Of a DNA stretch of 64,000 nt, positions 8,689 to 17,714 are shown piece by piece. Source of the stretch: Sinorhizobium terangae. Its GTDB lineage: Bacteria; Pseudomonadota; Alphaproteobacteria; Rhizobiales; Rhizobiaceae. The stretch spans positions 169,531 to 233,530 of the forward strand of contig NZ_WITC01000061.1 in NCBI RefSeq assembly GCF_009601505.1, given 5' to 3'. The notes under the pieces are model-generated. The model was not told the origin of the DNA, made no database searches, and saw nothing but the letters and a program-made list of their open reading frames with translations. Made by a program: the position numbers and the translations under genes. The first letter of the stretch is position 1. Each line of letters begins with the position of its first letter.

Positions 8689-8750
8689 TTCTCTGAATAG
8701 GGCGACATCAGGCAGGACCCTCGCCGCAGTACGGACCGGCCGAAGCCGGA

Positions 8751-8766
8751 ATAAAAACGTTTACAT
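8751..8766. promoter_or_regulatory. LacI-type operator half-site before the GH42 gene
   Basis: ATAAAAACGTTTACAT matches 13 of 14 bases of one arm of the palindrome at 15891-15923 upstream of the ABC operon. It lies 63 bases upstream of the GH42 start, so the same LacI regulator probably controls both ends of the cluster. Confidence 0.6.
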
Positions 8767-8800
8767 TTCTGGTCGGGAAAACGGCTGCTCGCTTCTCTCC

Positions 8801-8903
8801 CTAAAGCGCGTCGCGTTCAATCGGACTCATGCGACGCGCTTCAGGTCATTGCTTTTATGCATGTCGTTCTCCCAAAACCGCTGCACACTTTTCGGCGACC
8901 TGA
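8801..8903 (+). repeat. Intergenic palindromic repeat of a second type
   Basis: Perfect arms AAGCGCGTCGC (8804-8814) and GCGACGCGCTT (8831-8841), followed by ATGCATGTCGTT and a CCGCTGCACACTTTTCGG stretch. I recognise this arrangement from rhizobial intergenic regions. It separates the LacI gene from the GH42 gene on the same strand. Confidence 0.65.
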
Positions 8904-8904
8904 A

Positions 8905-9939
8905 TCAGCGCTCCGGCCTCAGGCGATCGTCGCAGCGCTCGATGAGATCGGGCATCAGCAAGGTTTGCAGCGCCTCCGGCGGCTCCCCCTCCATGCGGCG
9001 CAGGATGAATTTGCCAAGCAGCGCACTCGGCTCGCCGATCGGCAGGTAAAAGGTGGTGATCGGCGGCGCGAAATACTGACTGACGTTCAAGTCGTCGGTG
9101 GCGTTGATCACGGCGTCGCGCCCATGGACGAGGCCGCGCGCGTGAAAGCCCGAAAAAGCGCCAAGCGCCGTTGCTTCGTTGGCGCAGATATAGGCGGTAG
9201 GCGGGTCGGCCAGACCGGACATCGCGATCACGTTCTCCCGACCGAAAGCGGGCGTCAGCCGACCATGCGCGACAAGGACCGGATCGAAGGGCAGGCCGGC
9301 GGTCTCGAGCGCCTCCCGGTAACTCTTCAGCCGGACGATGCCGTAAGTCAGTTGCTCCATCGGATTGAGCAGAGCGATCCGCCGGTGGCCGCGCGCGATC
9401 AGCCGTGCCATCGACACCCGGATCATCTGCTCGTTGTCGGCATCGACATAGGCGTGCGGCTCGTTGTCGATGCTCATGCCATAGGTGACGAAGGGAAAGT
9501 CCGCCTCCTGCATCACACGAATGCGCGGATCGTCGGCGCGCGTGCCGGAAATGATGATGCCGTCCGCCTTTTTCAGCGAAACGATCTGTTTCAGCGTCGC
9601 AAGACTTTCCTCGAAGTCGCGCACCGCGTAGAGCGAGACGCGATAGGGGCTTTCCTCCAGCGCCCAGGAGATGCCGCTCAAAAGCTGGGCGTATTCGACA
9701 CCCTCCCATTCGTCCTGCTTCGGCCCCGGTGCCGTCATGATCGCCGCGACCTGAAAGGTCTTGCCGGTACGCAACTGCACGCCGTGAAGGTTGAGCTCGT
9801 AGCCGATCCGTTCGGCGGCATCGAAGACGATCGCGCGCGTTTCCGGGCGAACCTGCGGCGAATGTTTCAGCGCCTTGGATACGGTGGCGATCGACAGTCC
9901 CGTTTCCTGCGCAATGGTCTTGATCGTCGGTCGCGACAT
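8905..9939 (-). CDS. LacI-family transcriptional regulator of the glycoside operon
   Basis: A 344-residue repressor. The helix-turn-helix is at residues 5-30 (TIKTIAQETGLSIATVSKAL), followed by a hinge helix and a periplasmic-binding-like sugar-sensing domain (about 60-340). ATG 9939 lies four bases after the stop of the upstream glycosidase gene, so it is co-transcribed. AAACGTTT-centred palindromes before the ABC ATPase gene and before the GH42 gene are its likely targets. The effector sugar is unknown; a beta-galactoside is plausible from the context. Confidence 0.92.
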   Translation of the reverse strand: MSRPTIKTIAQETGLSIATVSKALKHSPQVRPETRAIVFDAAERIGYELNLHGVQLRTGKTFQVAAIMTAPGPKQDEWEGVEYAQLLSGISWALEESPYRVSLYAVRDFEESLATLKQIVSLKKADGIIISGTRADDPRIRVMQEADFPFVTYGMSIDNEPHAYVDADNEQMIRVSMARLIARGHRRIALLNPMEQLTYGIVRLKSYREALETAGLPFDPVLVAHGRLTPAFGRENVIAMSGLADPPTAYICANEATALGAFSGFHARGLVHGRDAVINATDDLNVSQYFAPPITTFYLPIGEPSALLGKFILRRMEGEPPEALQTLLMPDLIERCDDRLRPER

Positions 9940-9943
9940 GCGT

Positions 9944-11656
9944 TCAGCTCTTGATCCGATTTTCGTCGTGGAGGGATTGCGCCAGCAGCAAATAGACCGC
10001 CGACGTCCAGGCAAACGCCCGGTCGCGCAAGCCCCTCCCCGACCGTGCGTCGAAGTTTTCGGCCATACCGCTTTTGTTGGCAAGTGCACAGAACTTTTGC
10101 GCGATTTCCCGCGCCAATGCACCCTCGCCCTGCCGGCGCAAACCGTCCCACAGGAGATAAGTCGTCGGCGCCCAGATCGGCCCGCGCCAATAGCCATCAT
10201 CCTCGTAGAAGCGACTTTGCGGGCTCTCCGTCGCCGGCCCCCATTCCGTAATGAACCCGCCCTTCCTGAGCCTCGCGACAAGCTTGTCGCGTATCGCAGC
10301 CGGAAGACGCTTGCCGAGTAGCAGCGGCATGAACTGGATCAGGCTTTCCCCGCCAAGAACGCGTCCCGGCTCGCGGGCAAGCCGCGCGCCGAATGTCTCA
10401 CCGGTCCAAAGCTTCTCGATCAGCAATGCCTGCAGCCTGTCCGCCGTCTCGGACCAAATGGCGGCTCGGCTGGGATTGCCCTCGAGCAGCGTGGCGAGAG
10501 CCTCGCAGGCAAGGATCAGGAATACCGGCAGGTCGGGAGAAAGAACCGGACCGCCTTCGGCGAAGAAACTCGCATTGTCCCAGCCGCTGTCGTTGCCATG
10601 GAAATAGCCCGGCAGTTCGTGCTGTGCGGCTCGAGCATAGGTGAGCCAATAGGCGACCTGCCGGCCGATCGCATTTGAGAGATAGGCTTTGCGCTCGGGC
10701 GTCAGGAAATTCGGCTGCGTCGCGGCAATACAGGACACGGCCCAACCGTGCACCGGCGGTTTGGTAAAGGCGAAGAGCACGTCGCGGTCGTTCACATAGT
10801 CGGGTAGCAGGCCGGAGGGATGCTGGTGATCGAAGATCGCGGCGAACTGGTCGAAAGCAAGATTTTCGTCGAAGGCTGCAACGCCCAACGCCGAGAAGGC
10901 GTTGTCCCAGCTCCAGATGTTGATCATGTGGTTCTTCGACATGTAAATCGCCGGGCACGTCAGCGCACCGCCGACGGGCACGCCGTTCGTCCAGAGCAGA
11001 TAGGCGGCAAGCCGATGCGCCTCCTCCCCGCCCGGCACACCGGCGGGAACGGACCGATGCCAGGCGACAAACTCCGCCGTCGCACCCGCATGCGCCTCGT
11101 CGAAGCTGCCTGGCGTTTCCGCCGGCGGCAAGGCGCGGAAGAAATCCACATTACCCTCGAACCCGCCATCACCAGAGAAAGTGAAGGAGACTTCGCTCGA
11201 ATGATCGCGTTGCCATTCACCGCAGATCGCGAGGCCTCCCGAGACTGCCCGGGGGATGAATTTTACGTTCTCAGCGGCCGCCACGAGGCAATCCTCGCCG
11301 GCGGGCGTGCGATAGACGTAGTCGTAGCGCGAACCTTCGAGATGGAAGCGAACGCCTGCGCGCGCGCCCTTGAGATGCAGCCGCTCCCCCTCGCCAATGA
11401 CGAAGCGAACGCAACCTTCGCCGATCCGCGCGACGAGCTGGTCCGGCGAGAGATCGAAGCGCGCTTCGGCGATCTCGCCCGCTAAATCCAGGAATTCGAC
11501 GCGGCAGAGCCGGCCGAGCGAGGCACGCTCGTCGCCGCCGCTGACATGCCTCAGATAGAGCGCCCGGTTACCCTCGCGGCCCGGCACCCGCATCATCGAA
11601 AGCGTCAGGAAGCGTCCCCTCCGGCTGAAGGGAATATGCTCGATGTCGAAAAGCAT
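9944..11656 (-). CDS. (alpha/alpha)6-barrel glycosidase, GH63/MGH-like
   Basis: A 570-residue cytoplasmic glycoside hydrolase. An N-terminal beta domain (about 1-190) precedes an (alpha/alpha)6 barrel of the clan containing GH63, GH37 and mannosylglycerate hydrolases. Characteristic strings are WSWDNAFSALG, HPSGLLPDYVND, GNDSGWDNASFF (with the likely catalytic Asp) and YWRGPIWAPTTYLLWDGL. It lies between the permease and LacI genes with gaps of only three or four bases. It probably trims the imported oligosaccharide together with GH42. Exact specificity cannot be read from the sequence. Confidence 0.82.
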   Translation of the reverse strand: MLFDIEHIPFSRRGRFLTLSMMRVPGREGNRALYLRHVSGGDERASLGRLCRVEFLDLAGEIAEARFDLSPDQLVARIGEGCVRFVIGEGERLHLKGARAGVRFHLEGSRYDYVYRTPAGEDCLVAAAENVKFIPRAVSGGLAICGEWQRDHSSEVSFTFSGDGGFEGNVDFFRALPPAETPGSFDEAHAGATAEFVAWHRSVPAGVPGGEEAHRLAAYLLWTNGVPVGGALTCPAIYMSKNHMINIWSWDNAFSALGVAAFDENLAFDQFAAIFDHQHPSGLLPDYVNDRDVLFAFTKPPVHGWAVSCIAATQPNFLTPERKAYLSNAIGRQVAYWLTYARAAQHELPGYFHGNDSGWDNASFFAEGGPVLSPDLPVFLILACEALATLLEGNPSRAAIWSETADRLQALLIEKLWTGETFGARLAREPGRVLGGESLIQFMPLLLGKRLPAAIRDKLVARLRKGGFITEWGPATESPQSRFYEDDGYWRGPIWAPTTYLLWDGLRRQGEGALAREIAQKFCALANKSGMAENFDARSGRGLRDRAFAWTSAVYLLLAQSLHDENRIKS

Positions 11657-11659
11657 GGC

Positions 11660-12472
11660 TTATCCCTTCACCGACGAACCGACTGCGCCATCCATGATAT
11701 AGCGCTGCGCCAGGAAGAAGAGGACGAGCGGCGGCAGGCAGAGGATCACCGTGATCGCCGCGATCGAGGTCACGTCCACCTCATGCAGGCCCTTGAACAT
11801 CGAAAGCCCGAGCGTCAGCGTGTATTTCGATTGGTCGTTGAGGTAGATCAGCGGGCCGAGATAGTCGTTCCAGGCATTCATGAAGTGGAAGGTCCCGACC
11901 AGTACCAGTGCCGGCATCATGAGCGGCAGATGGATGCGCCCGTAGATGTCAAAACTGTTCGCTCCGTCCATGCGTGCCGCCTCGTCGATCTCCATCGGCA
12001 CCGTCATGATGTACTGCCGGAGCAGGAAGACGAAGAAGGCGTCGGCAAAATAGGCGGGCACGATCAAGGGTTTGAGTGTGTTGATCCAGCCCAGCATGTT
12101 GAACTCCATGTAGAGCGGGATCATCTTCACGTCCCACGGGATCATCATCGTCGCGAGCAGCAGGATGAAGAGCGCATCGCGCGCCGGGAAACGGAAGCGG
12201 GCAAAGCCGAAGGCGACGAGCGAACTCGAGAAGAGTTGCCCGACCGTCGAGAAGACGACAACGATTACCGAATTCGAGAGATAGGTACCGAAAGGCTGCT
12301 TATTCCAGGCGGCGGCAAAATTCTCGAAGTGCCACTCGGACGGCCAGAAGACCGGCGGAAACTGGTAGAGTTCAGCCGAACTTTTGATCGCCGTCATGAA
12401 GGTCCAGTAGAACGGCGCGATGAAGAGCGCCGAGGCAAGGATCAGCGCCGAATAGAGGAAGGTCTTACGCAT
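11660..12472 (-). CDS. ABC sugar permease, MalG/UgpE type
   Basis: A 270-residue inner-membrane permease of the carbohydrate uptake CUT1 type, with six predicted membrane helices starting at FLYSALILASALFIAPFYW. The coupling loop EAARMDGANSFDIYGRIHLPL has the conserved EAAxxDGA motif that docks the ATPase. Its start overlaps the end of the other permease gene by eight bases. Confidence 0.9.
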   Translation of the reverse strand: MRKTFLYSALILASALFIAPFYWTFMTAIKSSAELYQFPPVFWPSEWHFENFAAAWNKQPFGTYLSNSVIVVVFSTVGQLFSSSLVAFGFARFRFPARDALFILLLATMMIPWDVKMIPLYMEFNMLGWINTLKPLIVPAYFADAFFVFLLRQYIMTVPMEIDEAARMDGANSFDIYGRIHLPLMMPALVLVGTFHFMNAWNDYLGPLIYLNDQSKYTLTLGLSMFKGLHEVDVTSIAAITVILCLPPLVLFFLAQRYIMDGAVGSSVKG

Positions 12473-13421
12473 TGCGCTCTCCGTCGGTCTGGCGGATCTC
12501 GCCTTCGTAGTAGACCCAGGCGGCCGACCAGCGCATGACCAGGAGGCTCAAGGCAAGCACGATGACGAACATCACCCAGGAGCCGGCCGCGGCATAACCC
12601 ATGTCGAAATACTTGAAGGCGTTGTCGTAGATGTACATGGCGAAGAAATAAGTGGAGCCGAGCGGGCCGCCCTTCGTCAGAAGCAGCGCGATCGTCAGTT
12701 GCTGGAATGCGGAGATGATCGACGTGATGAAGGTGAAGATGAGCATCGGCCCGAGCATCGGCAGGGTGATGAACAGCATCTGCGCCCAGCCGGGAACACC
12801 CGAAACGGTCGCCGCCTCATAAAGCTCCTTCGGGATCGCCTTGAGGCCGGTCAGGAGGATAAGCATCGTGCCGCCGAGGCCCCAGAGGCTGGCGATGATG
12901 ATCGCGACGATCGCGAGGTTTGGGTCGCCGAGCCAGTTCGGGCCGTTGATGCCGACGAGCGACAGCATGAAGTTCAAGAGACCGTATTCCTTGCTGTAGA
13001 TCCAGCTCCAGATCGTCACCAGTGCGACGCCGGATATGACGCTCGGCAGGTAGAAGGCGGTGCGGAAGAAGCCGCTGGCAAAGGTCACGTGGTGCAACAT
13101 CAACGCCAGCAGGAACGACATCACGATATTGAAGGGCACGTAGATCGCCGCGAACTTCACCGTGATCCAGAGGCTTTCCCAGAACTGCGGATCCTCCGTA
13201 AACATCGAACGGTAGTTGTCGAGGCCGACAAAAGTGCGCTCGCCGACCACCGGCCAGTCGTAGAAGCTCATCGTCAGCGAAAACAGGAGCGGCCCGAGCG
13301 TGAAGAACAGAAAGCCGAGGATCCACGGGGAAATGAAGAGATAAGGCGCCATATGACGCCCGACGGTCGCTCGCTTACGGCGCGCCACTCCTGCCTTCGT
13401 TCCGGCATAGGCCATGTCCAT
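12465..13421 (-). CDS. ABC sugar permease, MalF/UgpA type
   Basis: A 318-residue partner permease with six predicted membrane helices (first at APYLFISPWILGFLFFTLG) and the EAA loop ELYEAATVSGVPGWAQMLFI (EAAxxxG). It forms a heterodimer with the MalG-type subunit encoded next. The gene follows the binding-protein gene after 18 bases. Confidence 0.9.
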   Translation of the reverse strand: MDMAYAGTKAGVARRKRATVGRHMAPYLFISPWILGFLFFTLGPLLFSLTMSFYDWPVVGERTFVGLDNYRSMFTEDPQFWESLWITVKFAAIYVPFNIVMSFLLALMLHHVTFASGFFRTAFYLPSVISGVALVTIWSWIYSKEYGLLNFMLSLVGINGPNWLGDPNLAIVAIIIASLWGLGGTMLILLTGLKAIPKELYEAATVSGVPGWAQMLFITLPMLGPMLIFTFITSIISAFQQLTIALLLTKGGPLGSTYFFAMYIYDNAFKYFDMGYAAAGSWVMFVIVLALSLLVMRWSAAWVYYEGEIRQTDGERNA

Positions 13422-13439
13422 TTCCCCGAGCTCCTCAGC

Positions 13440-14672
13440 TTATTTCAACAGACGCTTCGAGCGAGCCACGGCATCGTCCAGATGCGCCTTGGCGTTGCCC
13501 TGGTCGATCATCGTCGCCTCGATGGCGCGCGCCAAATTGTCCTGGATCTTGCCCCAATTGGCGTTCTTCAAATAGGCATGGGTCTCCGTGTTCGACGTCG
13601 CGAGGATGTCGAAGAACGGCTTGTAGATCGGATCCTTGGTCATGCCCTTCTCTTCGGCAACGCTGGTGCGAACCGGCAGGTCGTTGGTGCGCATGGCGAC
13701 CGCTTCCGGAGACGAGAAGAACTTTACGAATTCCCAGGCGAGATCCGGATGGGCGGCGTCCTTGGCGATCGAGATCGCCGATACCCCGAGCGCCGAATGA
13801 GCGACACGATCGCCGAACTTCGGCAGCGGCGCCACGCCATAGCTGAAGCCGGCCGCATCGATGCCCGCCTTCGACCACATGGCGCTCTGGAACATGGCGA
13901 TCTTGCCGCCCTTGAAGAGCGTCGCGCCCGAAGTATCGTCGCCGAGATTGAGAGTCACCGCCTCCTGCGTCCTGGCCATATCGGCAAACATGTCGAGCAC
14001 TTGCGCGGCCGCGTCGCTGTTCATGTAGCCGTCGATTTCCTTGCCGTCGTCGGAGATGTATTTGGTACCGTTCGACCACAGGAACTGCTCGAAGTCGTAG
14101 GGATCGGGCTTGGCGTCGACGGCAAAGCCGTAAACCTTGTTCGCCTCATCGCGGAATTCTGCCGCCTTGGCGCGCAGATCGTCCCAGGTCCAGCCGTCCT
14201 TCGGCTCCTCGACGCCTGCCTTCGCGAACATCTCCTTGTTGTAGAAAACGACCTGCGTGGTGAAGCCCGAGGGCATGCCATAGGTCTTGCCCTCGACGCG
14301 CGTCGTGTTCATCAATCCTTGGGGAAAATCGTCCGGCTTGATCTCGGCGGCGTCGCGCGCGATCAGGTCGTCGAGCGGCATCAACGACGTGTAATATTGC
14401 GGGAAATTCCACATGTACATGACGTCCGGCGGGTTGCCGGCACCGAAGGCGGCGACGAGTTTCTGGTCGTAGCCGTCAGCATAGGGCTCGACCTGGACCT
14501 TCACGCCCGGATGCTTCTCCTCGAACTTCTTGGCGATCGCCTGCTGGATGGCAAGGCTCTCGTCCGTGTCCCAGGTCGCAAACCGCAGGGTCTCCTCCGC
14601 CTGCGCGGCCGCAGCACCGGTCAGCGACAGCGCCAAAAGCGAGCCGATCATCGACTTCGTCACGTTATGCAT
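13440..14672 (-). CDS. ABC sugar-binding protein (family 1)
   Basis: A 410-residue periplasmic solute-binding protein with a signal peptide (MIGSLLALSLTGAAAAQA) and a family 1 bilobal fold beginning ETLRFATWDTDES. Typical stretches include KFEEKHPGVKVQVEPYADGYDQKL and the later DAAHPDLAWEFVKFFSSPEA. ATG 14672 is selected for its GGAGGAGAG site and the signal peptide; the frame is open further upstream. It overlaps the ATPase gene by eight bases. Ligand is probably an oligosaccharide, judging from the two glycosidases in the operon. Confidence 0.92.
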   Translation of the reverse strand: MHNVTKSMIGSLLALSLTGAAAAQAEETLRFATWDTDESLAIQQAIAKKFEEKHPGVKVQVEPYADGYDQKLVAAFGAGNPPDVMYMWNFPQYYTSLMPLDDLIARDAAEIKPDDFPQGLMNTTRVEGKTYGMPSGFTTQVVFYNKEMFAKAGVEEPKDGWTWDDLRAKAAEFRDEANKVYGFAVDAKPDPYDFEQFLWSNGTKYISDDGKEIDGYMNSDAAAQVLDMFADMARTQEAVTLNLGDDTSGATLFKGGKIAMFQSAMWSKAGIDAAGFSYGVAPLPKFGDRVAHSALGVSAISIAKDAAHPDLAWEFVKFFSSPEAVAMRTNDLPVRTSVAEEKGMTKDPIYKPFFDILATSNTETHAYLKNANWGKIQDNLARAIEATMIDQGNAKAHLDDAVARSKRLLK

Positions 14673-15840
14673 GTCTCTCCTCCAAAACCGGGCCACGCGG
14701 GCCCCTTCCCTTTTCTTGATTGATGAGCGCCTCAGTCTCGGCATCGAGCCGCCGCGCGACCGCATTCCCGTCGGCATCGAACAGATGGCAATGCTCGGAA
14801 GGAATGCGGATATGGACCCGCTCGCGGGCCGAAACCGGATGCGTGCCGCGCACGACCGCGGTGAGCTCGCCGCCGCCGTCGAGGCTGATGTGCACGTGGC
14901 TTTCGGTGCCGAGCCGCTCCACGAGGCGGACGTTGCCGGCAAGGTGCGCCTCCTCGCGTGAAGTCAGCTCCAGCTTGTCCGGACGGATTCCGAGCGTCAC
15001 CGGGCGATCGCGGCCGATCGACCGGGGTGAAAGCGCATCGAGCGAAAGCTCGCGCGCGAGCCCGCCACCGGCAAGCCCGATGCCCGCCGCGCTTTCGCCC
15101 ACGACATTGGCGGCAATGAAATTCATCCGGGGGGAGCCGATGAAGCCGGCGACGAAAAGATTTGCCGGCTGGTAGAACAGTTCCAGCGGCGTGCCGAACT
15201 GGCTGACCTTGCCCTTGTCGAGCACGACGACGCGGTCGGAGAGCGTCATAGCCTCGACCTGGTCATGCGTCACATAGATCATTGTCACGCCGAGGCGCTC
15301 GTGCAGCGCTGAGAGCTCGACGCGCATCGTCACACGCAGCCCCGCATCGAGATTGGAGAGCGGTTCATCGAGCAGAAAAAGCTTCGGCTCGCGTACGATG
15401 GCGCGCCCGATCGCGACCCGCTGGCGCTGACCGCCGGAGAGCTGACGGGGCTTGCGGTTGAGGAGCTCAGCGATCCGGAGAATCTCGGCCGCGTTATTGA
15501 CGCGCCGATCGATCTCCTCGCGCCTCATGCCGTTCAGCGCCAGGCCGAAGGAGAGGTTCTTTCGGACGTTCATGTGCGGGTAGAGCGCGTAGTTCTGAAA
15601 CACCATCGCGATGTCGCGCTTGGCCGACGGCAGGTCGGTGATGTCGCGTTCGCCGAGACGGATCGAGCCGTCATCGAGATTTTCGAGCCCGGCGATCGAG
15701 CGCAACAGCGTGCTCTTGCCGCAGCCCGACGGCCCGAGGAAGCAGACAAACTCGCCATCGGCAATCTCGAGGTCGATGCCTTTCAACACTTCCAGCGAGC
15801 CGAAGCCCTTGCGAAGATTTTCGATGCGGATTGCTGCCAA
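14665..15840 (-). CDS. ABC sugar-import ATPase, MalK/UgpC type
   Basis: A 391-residue ATPase with Walker A GPSGCGKSTL, Q-loop FQNYALYPH, signature LSGGQRQRVAIGRA, Walker B LFLLDEPLSNLD and H-loop VTHDQ, followed by a C-terminal TOBE/regulatory domain from about 240. The start is probably TTG 15840 (reading LAAIRIENLRKGF) because GGAGAG lies six bases upstream; the frame extends to 15882 without a better start. It is the first gene of the operon, 51 bases downstream of the LacI palindrome. Confidence 0.92.
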   Translation of the reverse strand: MAAIRIENLRKGFGSLEVLKGIDLEIADGEFVCFLGPSGCGKSTLLRSIAGLENLDDGSIRLGERDITDLPSAKRDIAMVFQNYALYPHMNVRKNLSFGLALNGMRREEIDRRVNNAAEILRIAELLNRKPRQLSGGQRQRVAIGRAIVREPKLFLLDEPLSNLDAGLRVTMRVELSALHERLGVTMIYVTHDQVEAMTLSDRVVVLDKGKVSQFGTPLELFYQPANLFVAGFIGSPRMNFIAANVVGESAAGIGLAGGGLARELSLDALSPRSIGRDRPVTLGIRPDKLELTSREEAHLAGNVRLVERLGTESHVHISLDGGGELTAVVRGTHPVSARERVHIRIPSEHCHLFDADGNAVARRLDAETEALINQEKGRGPRGPVLEERHA

Positions 15841-15890
15841 ATAAGTCTCTCCCCGAACGCATGAGGCAGATCGACGCCCCAAATGCTTTG

Positions 15891-15923
15891 TTAAACGTTT
15901 TTATTCACGATAAAAACGTTTAA
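15891..15923. promoter_or_regulatory. LacI-family operator of the ABC sugar operon
   Basis: Perfect 14-base inverted repeat: TTAAACGTTTTTAT (15891-15904) and ATAAAAACGTTTAA (15910-15923) around TCACG. The AAACGTTT cores fit LacI-family operators. The position just upstream of the first operon gene supports repression. Confidence 0.82.
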
Positions 15924-15959
15924 TTTCCTTGTAAAGCGAAAACTAAGTTATCTTAGAAA

Positions 15960-16354
15960 TTGCTGTGAACGGCCGGTGAAGTCGCAGCCAAGGCCCGACA
16001 CCCCCCACTGCCCTGCCTTCCCGCTTTGGCACCACCTGGTGGGAGTCGAGACATAGGCGCTCGAAAACTTCTCGGCGATGCTTGTGTGGAATCCCGAGAC
16101 TCTTTTCCGCCTGCGCAATGAGGTCGGCCCGACGGTCGGGATGAACCTCGACCCCTCGCATCTGATGTGGATGGGGCGGATCCGATCGCCTCCGCCCGCG
16201 CGCTGGTTCGGCAATACACCATTGCCACGGCAAGGACACCCGCATCGAACGCGGCCTCGCGGATGTGAACGGCCTGCTCGAGCTGAAGGAGGTCACCGAC
16301 GTCGCCAACTGTAGCTGGAACTATATTGCCGTCGGCGCCGGCCGCGCAGCGTAG
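15960..16354 (+). pseudogene. Remnant of a sugar-phosphate isomerase/epimerase gene
   Basis: Recognisable pieces of an AP-endonuclease-2-like TIM-barrel isomerase lie in different frames. One (from 16078) reads VWNPETLFRLRNEVGP, then GMNLDPSHLMWMG. After a shift, a second reads GADPIASARALV, and after another shift a third (from 16211) reads AIHHCHGKDTRIERGLADVN and ends at TAG 16352-16354. In intact family members these pieces follow each other directly, so at least two frameshifts separate them, and the N-terminal half is missing. The true left edge is uncertain. Confidence 0.78.
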
Positions 16355-16591
16355 TTATCGGTAAGCCTATCGAATTTTACCGGCGTCGCCCGGCTATGAC
16401 ACACGGCTGACTACGTGATCGGTAAGATCGCGGTTCGTTCAAGTCTTGGCATCACGGATTCCTTTCTCGATCGCGACAAAGGAATCCCAGATCCGGCGCC
16501 ACGCGGCCACCCGATTTCCGAGGCTTGGACAGGGCCGGTCCCTCCGGATATTCGAGGTGAGGAGTGCAGCTACGCGACAAACTGCCCGCCC

Positions 16592-16616
16592 GGAACAAAC
16601 ACCGTTCGACGGTGTT
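16592..16616 (+). promoter_or_regulatory. EcfG/RpoE2-type promoter for the DUF892 gene
   Basis: GGAAC (16592-16596), 16 bases, then TGTT ending 16616. It lies 45 bases before the DUF892 start. Confidence 0.65.
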
Positions 16617-16660
16617 TCCTTGGCGCTACCGCAAATCACGACCCGAAAGGACGCCGAAAA

Positions 16661-17152
16661 ATGGCCAAGGAAAAAACCCTGAACGACCTCTTCCACGATA
16701 CCCTGAAAGACATCTATTACGCCGAACGAAAGATCCTAAGGGCCTTGCCGAAGATGGCACGCGGCGCACAGACACCGGAACTCAAGGCCGCTTTCGAGAA
16801 GCACAGGGAACAGACGGAAACCCATGTCGAGCGGCTGCAGCAGGTCTTCGACATGATCGGCAAACGCGCACAGGGTAAAACCTGCGAGGCGATCGAAGGC
16901 ATTATTGCCGAAGGTGAGGAGATCATGGAGGAGTTCAAGGGCACTCCCGCACTCGACGCCGGCCTGATCTCCGCCGCGCAATCCGTCGAGCATTACGAAA
17001 TCGCTCGCTACGGCACCTTGAAGACCTGGGCACAAACGATCGGTCTGAAGGACGCCGTATCGCTTCTCGACAAGACGCTGAAGGAAGAATTCGCGACCGA
17101 CGAGAACCTGACGAAACTCGCCATGGCGCAAGCGAACAAGAAGGCCGCATGA
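16661..17152 (+). CDS. DUF892 (YciE-like) ferritin-like protein
   Basis: A 163-residue four-helix protein of the DUF892/YciE family. Glu/His metal-ligand motifs are visible: YYAERKIL, HREQTETHVERL, then SVEHYEIARYG and EFATDENL. Members are stress-induced ferritin-like proteins of unclear reaction. ATG 16661 is chosen for length and its GAAAGGA site; the frame is open further upstream to 16415 without family content. Preceded by a general-stress promoter and followed by a dispersed repeat. Confidence 0.9.
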   Translation: MAKEKTLNDLFHDTLKDIYYAERKILRALPKMARGAQTPELKAAFEKHREQTETHVERLQQVFDMIGKRAQGKTCEAIEGIIAEGEEIMEEFKGTPALDAGLISAAQSVEHYEIARYGTLKTWAQTIGLKDAVSLLDKTLKEEFATDENLTKLAMAQANKKAA

Positions 17153-17167
17153 TCGTTCGCGGCGGCC

Positions 17168-17275
17168 GGCGCTATTGCATGTTTCCGTAAATCGTAGCCG
17201 ATTTAAGGATAAAAACATGCAGCGGCTCGAAGTGCTACAGCGTCATTTGTGCGTCTGACAAGACGCGCGGCGCTG
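17168..17275 (-). repeat. Dispersed intergenic palindromic repeat, copy 2
   Basis: Inverse orientation to copy 1 at 4150-4247. Arms TGCATGTTT (near 17176-17184) and AAACATGCA (17213-17221) are followed by AGTGCTACAGCG and a CGTCTGACAAGACG hairpin, all shared with the reverse complement of copy 1. It sits directly 3' of the DUF892 gene. Confidence 0.75.
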
Positions 17276-17714
17276 CAGACGCCGGTCGCCGTCACTCCCC
17301 TGCCGGAAGAAATCGATGAAGGCCTGGCGCGCGGCGCGCGTCTGGCGACGGCGCGGATAATGGAGGTAGGGGCGCACCATTCTCGAGCGCACGCTCCTGT
17401 CTGCCCGCGGCGACGTACTCGCCCCCCACCCCGTCCGCCGCTTCCCTGATCCGCTTGAACGATGGATGCCGTAGCTCCCCGGCGTGTCGGTTCTGATCTC
17501 GTCGTTCCCTTCTGCACGTTCATGTCGAACGCTCGCGTTCTTTGAACGGTCAACCGGCGTTGGCCCGAGAGCCGGTCTCCGAGCGAAAAAAGTTTCCAAA
17601 GGCATGCCGGGTGGCCGGATTGAGCACTCTGGGCGCCGGCTTAAGAGCTATGGAGAACAAAATCGTCTGTTGCTGGTTGGGCTCTACGGTTTAGTGAGTT
17701 CAGGAGGATCCACG
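17276..17714. other. Region without a recognisable gene
   Basis: Open frames here show no family features. Near the right end AGAAC (17654-17658), 16 bases and GGTT (17675-17678) form a one-mismatch version of the stress promoter, which could serve the CsbD gene. Confidence 0.5.

Noticed and set aside
7462..8700. 412-residue plus-strand frame opposite the GH42 gene
   Set aside because: Mirror frame of the GH42 active-site region, whose motifs are intact on the minus strand.
12699..14723. 674-residue open frame on the plus strand opposite the ABC transporter genes
   Set aside because: It lies fully antisense to permease and binding-protein genes with clear motifs, is rich in Arg/His as expected for a mirror frame of GC-rich DNA, and shows no family features.
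17243..17605. 120-residue minus-strand frame next to repeat copy 2
   Set aside because: No ribosome site, Arg-rich composition and partial overlap with the repeat; no recognisable family.
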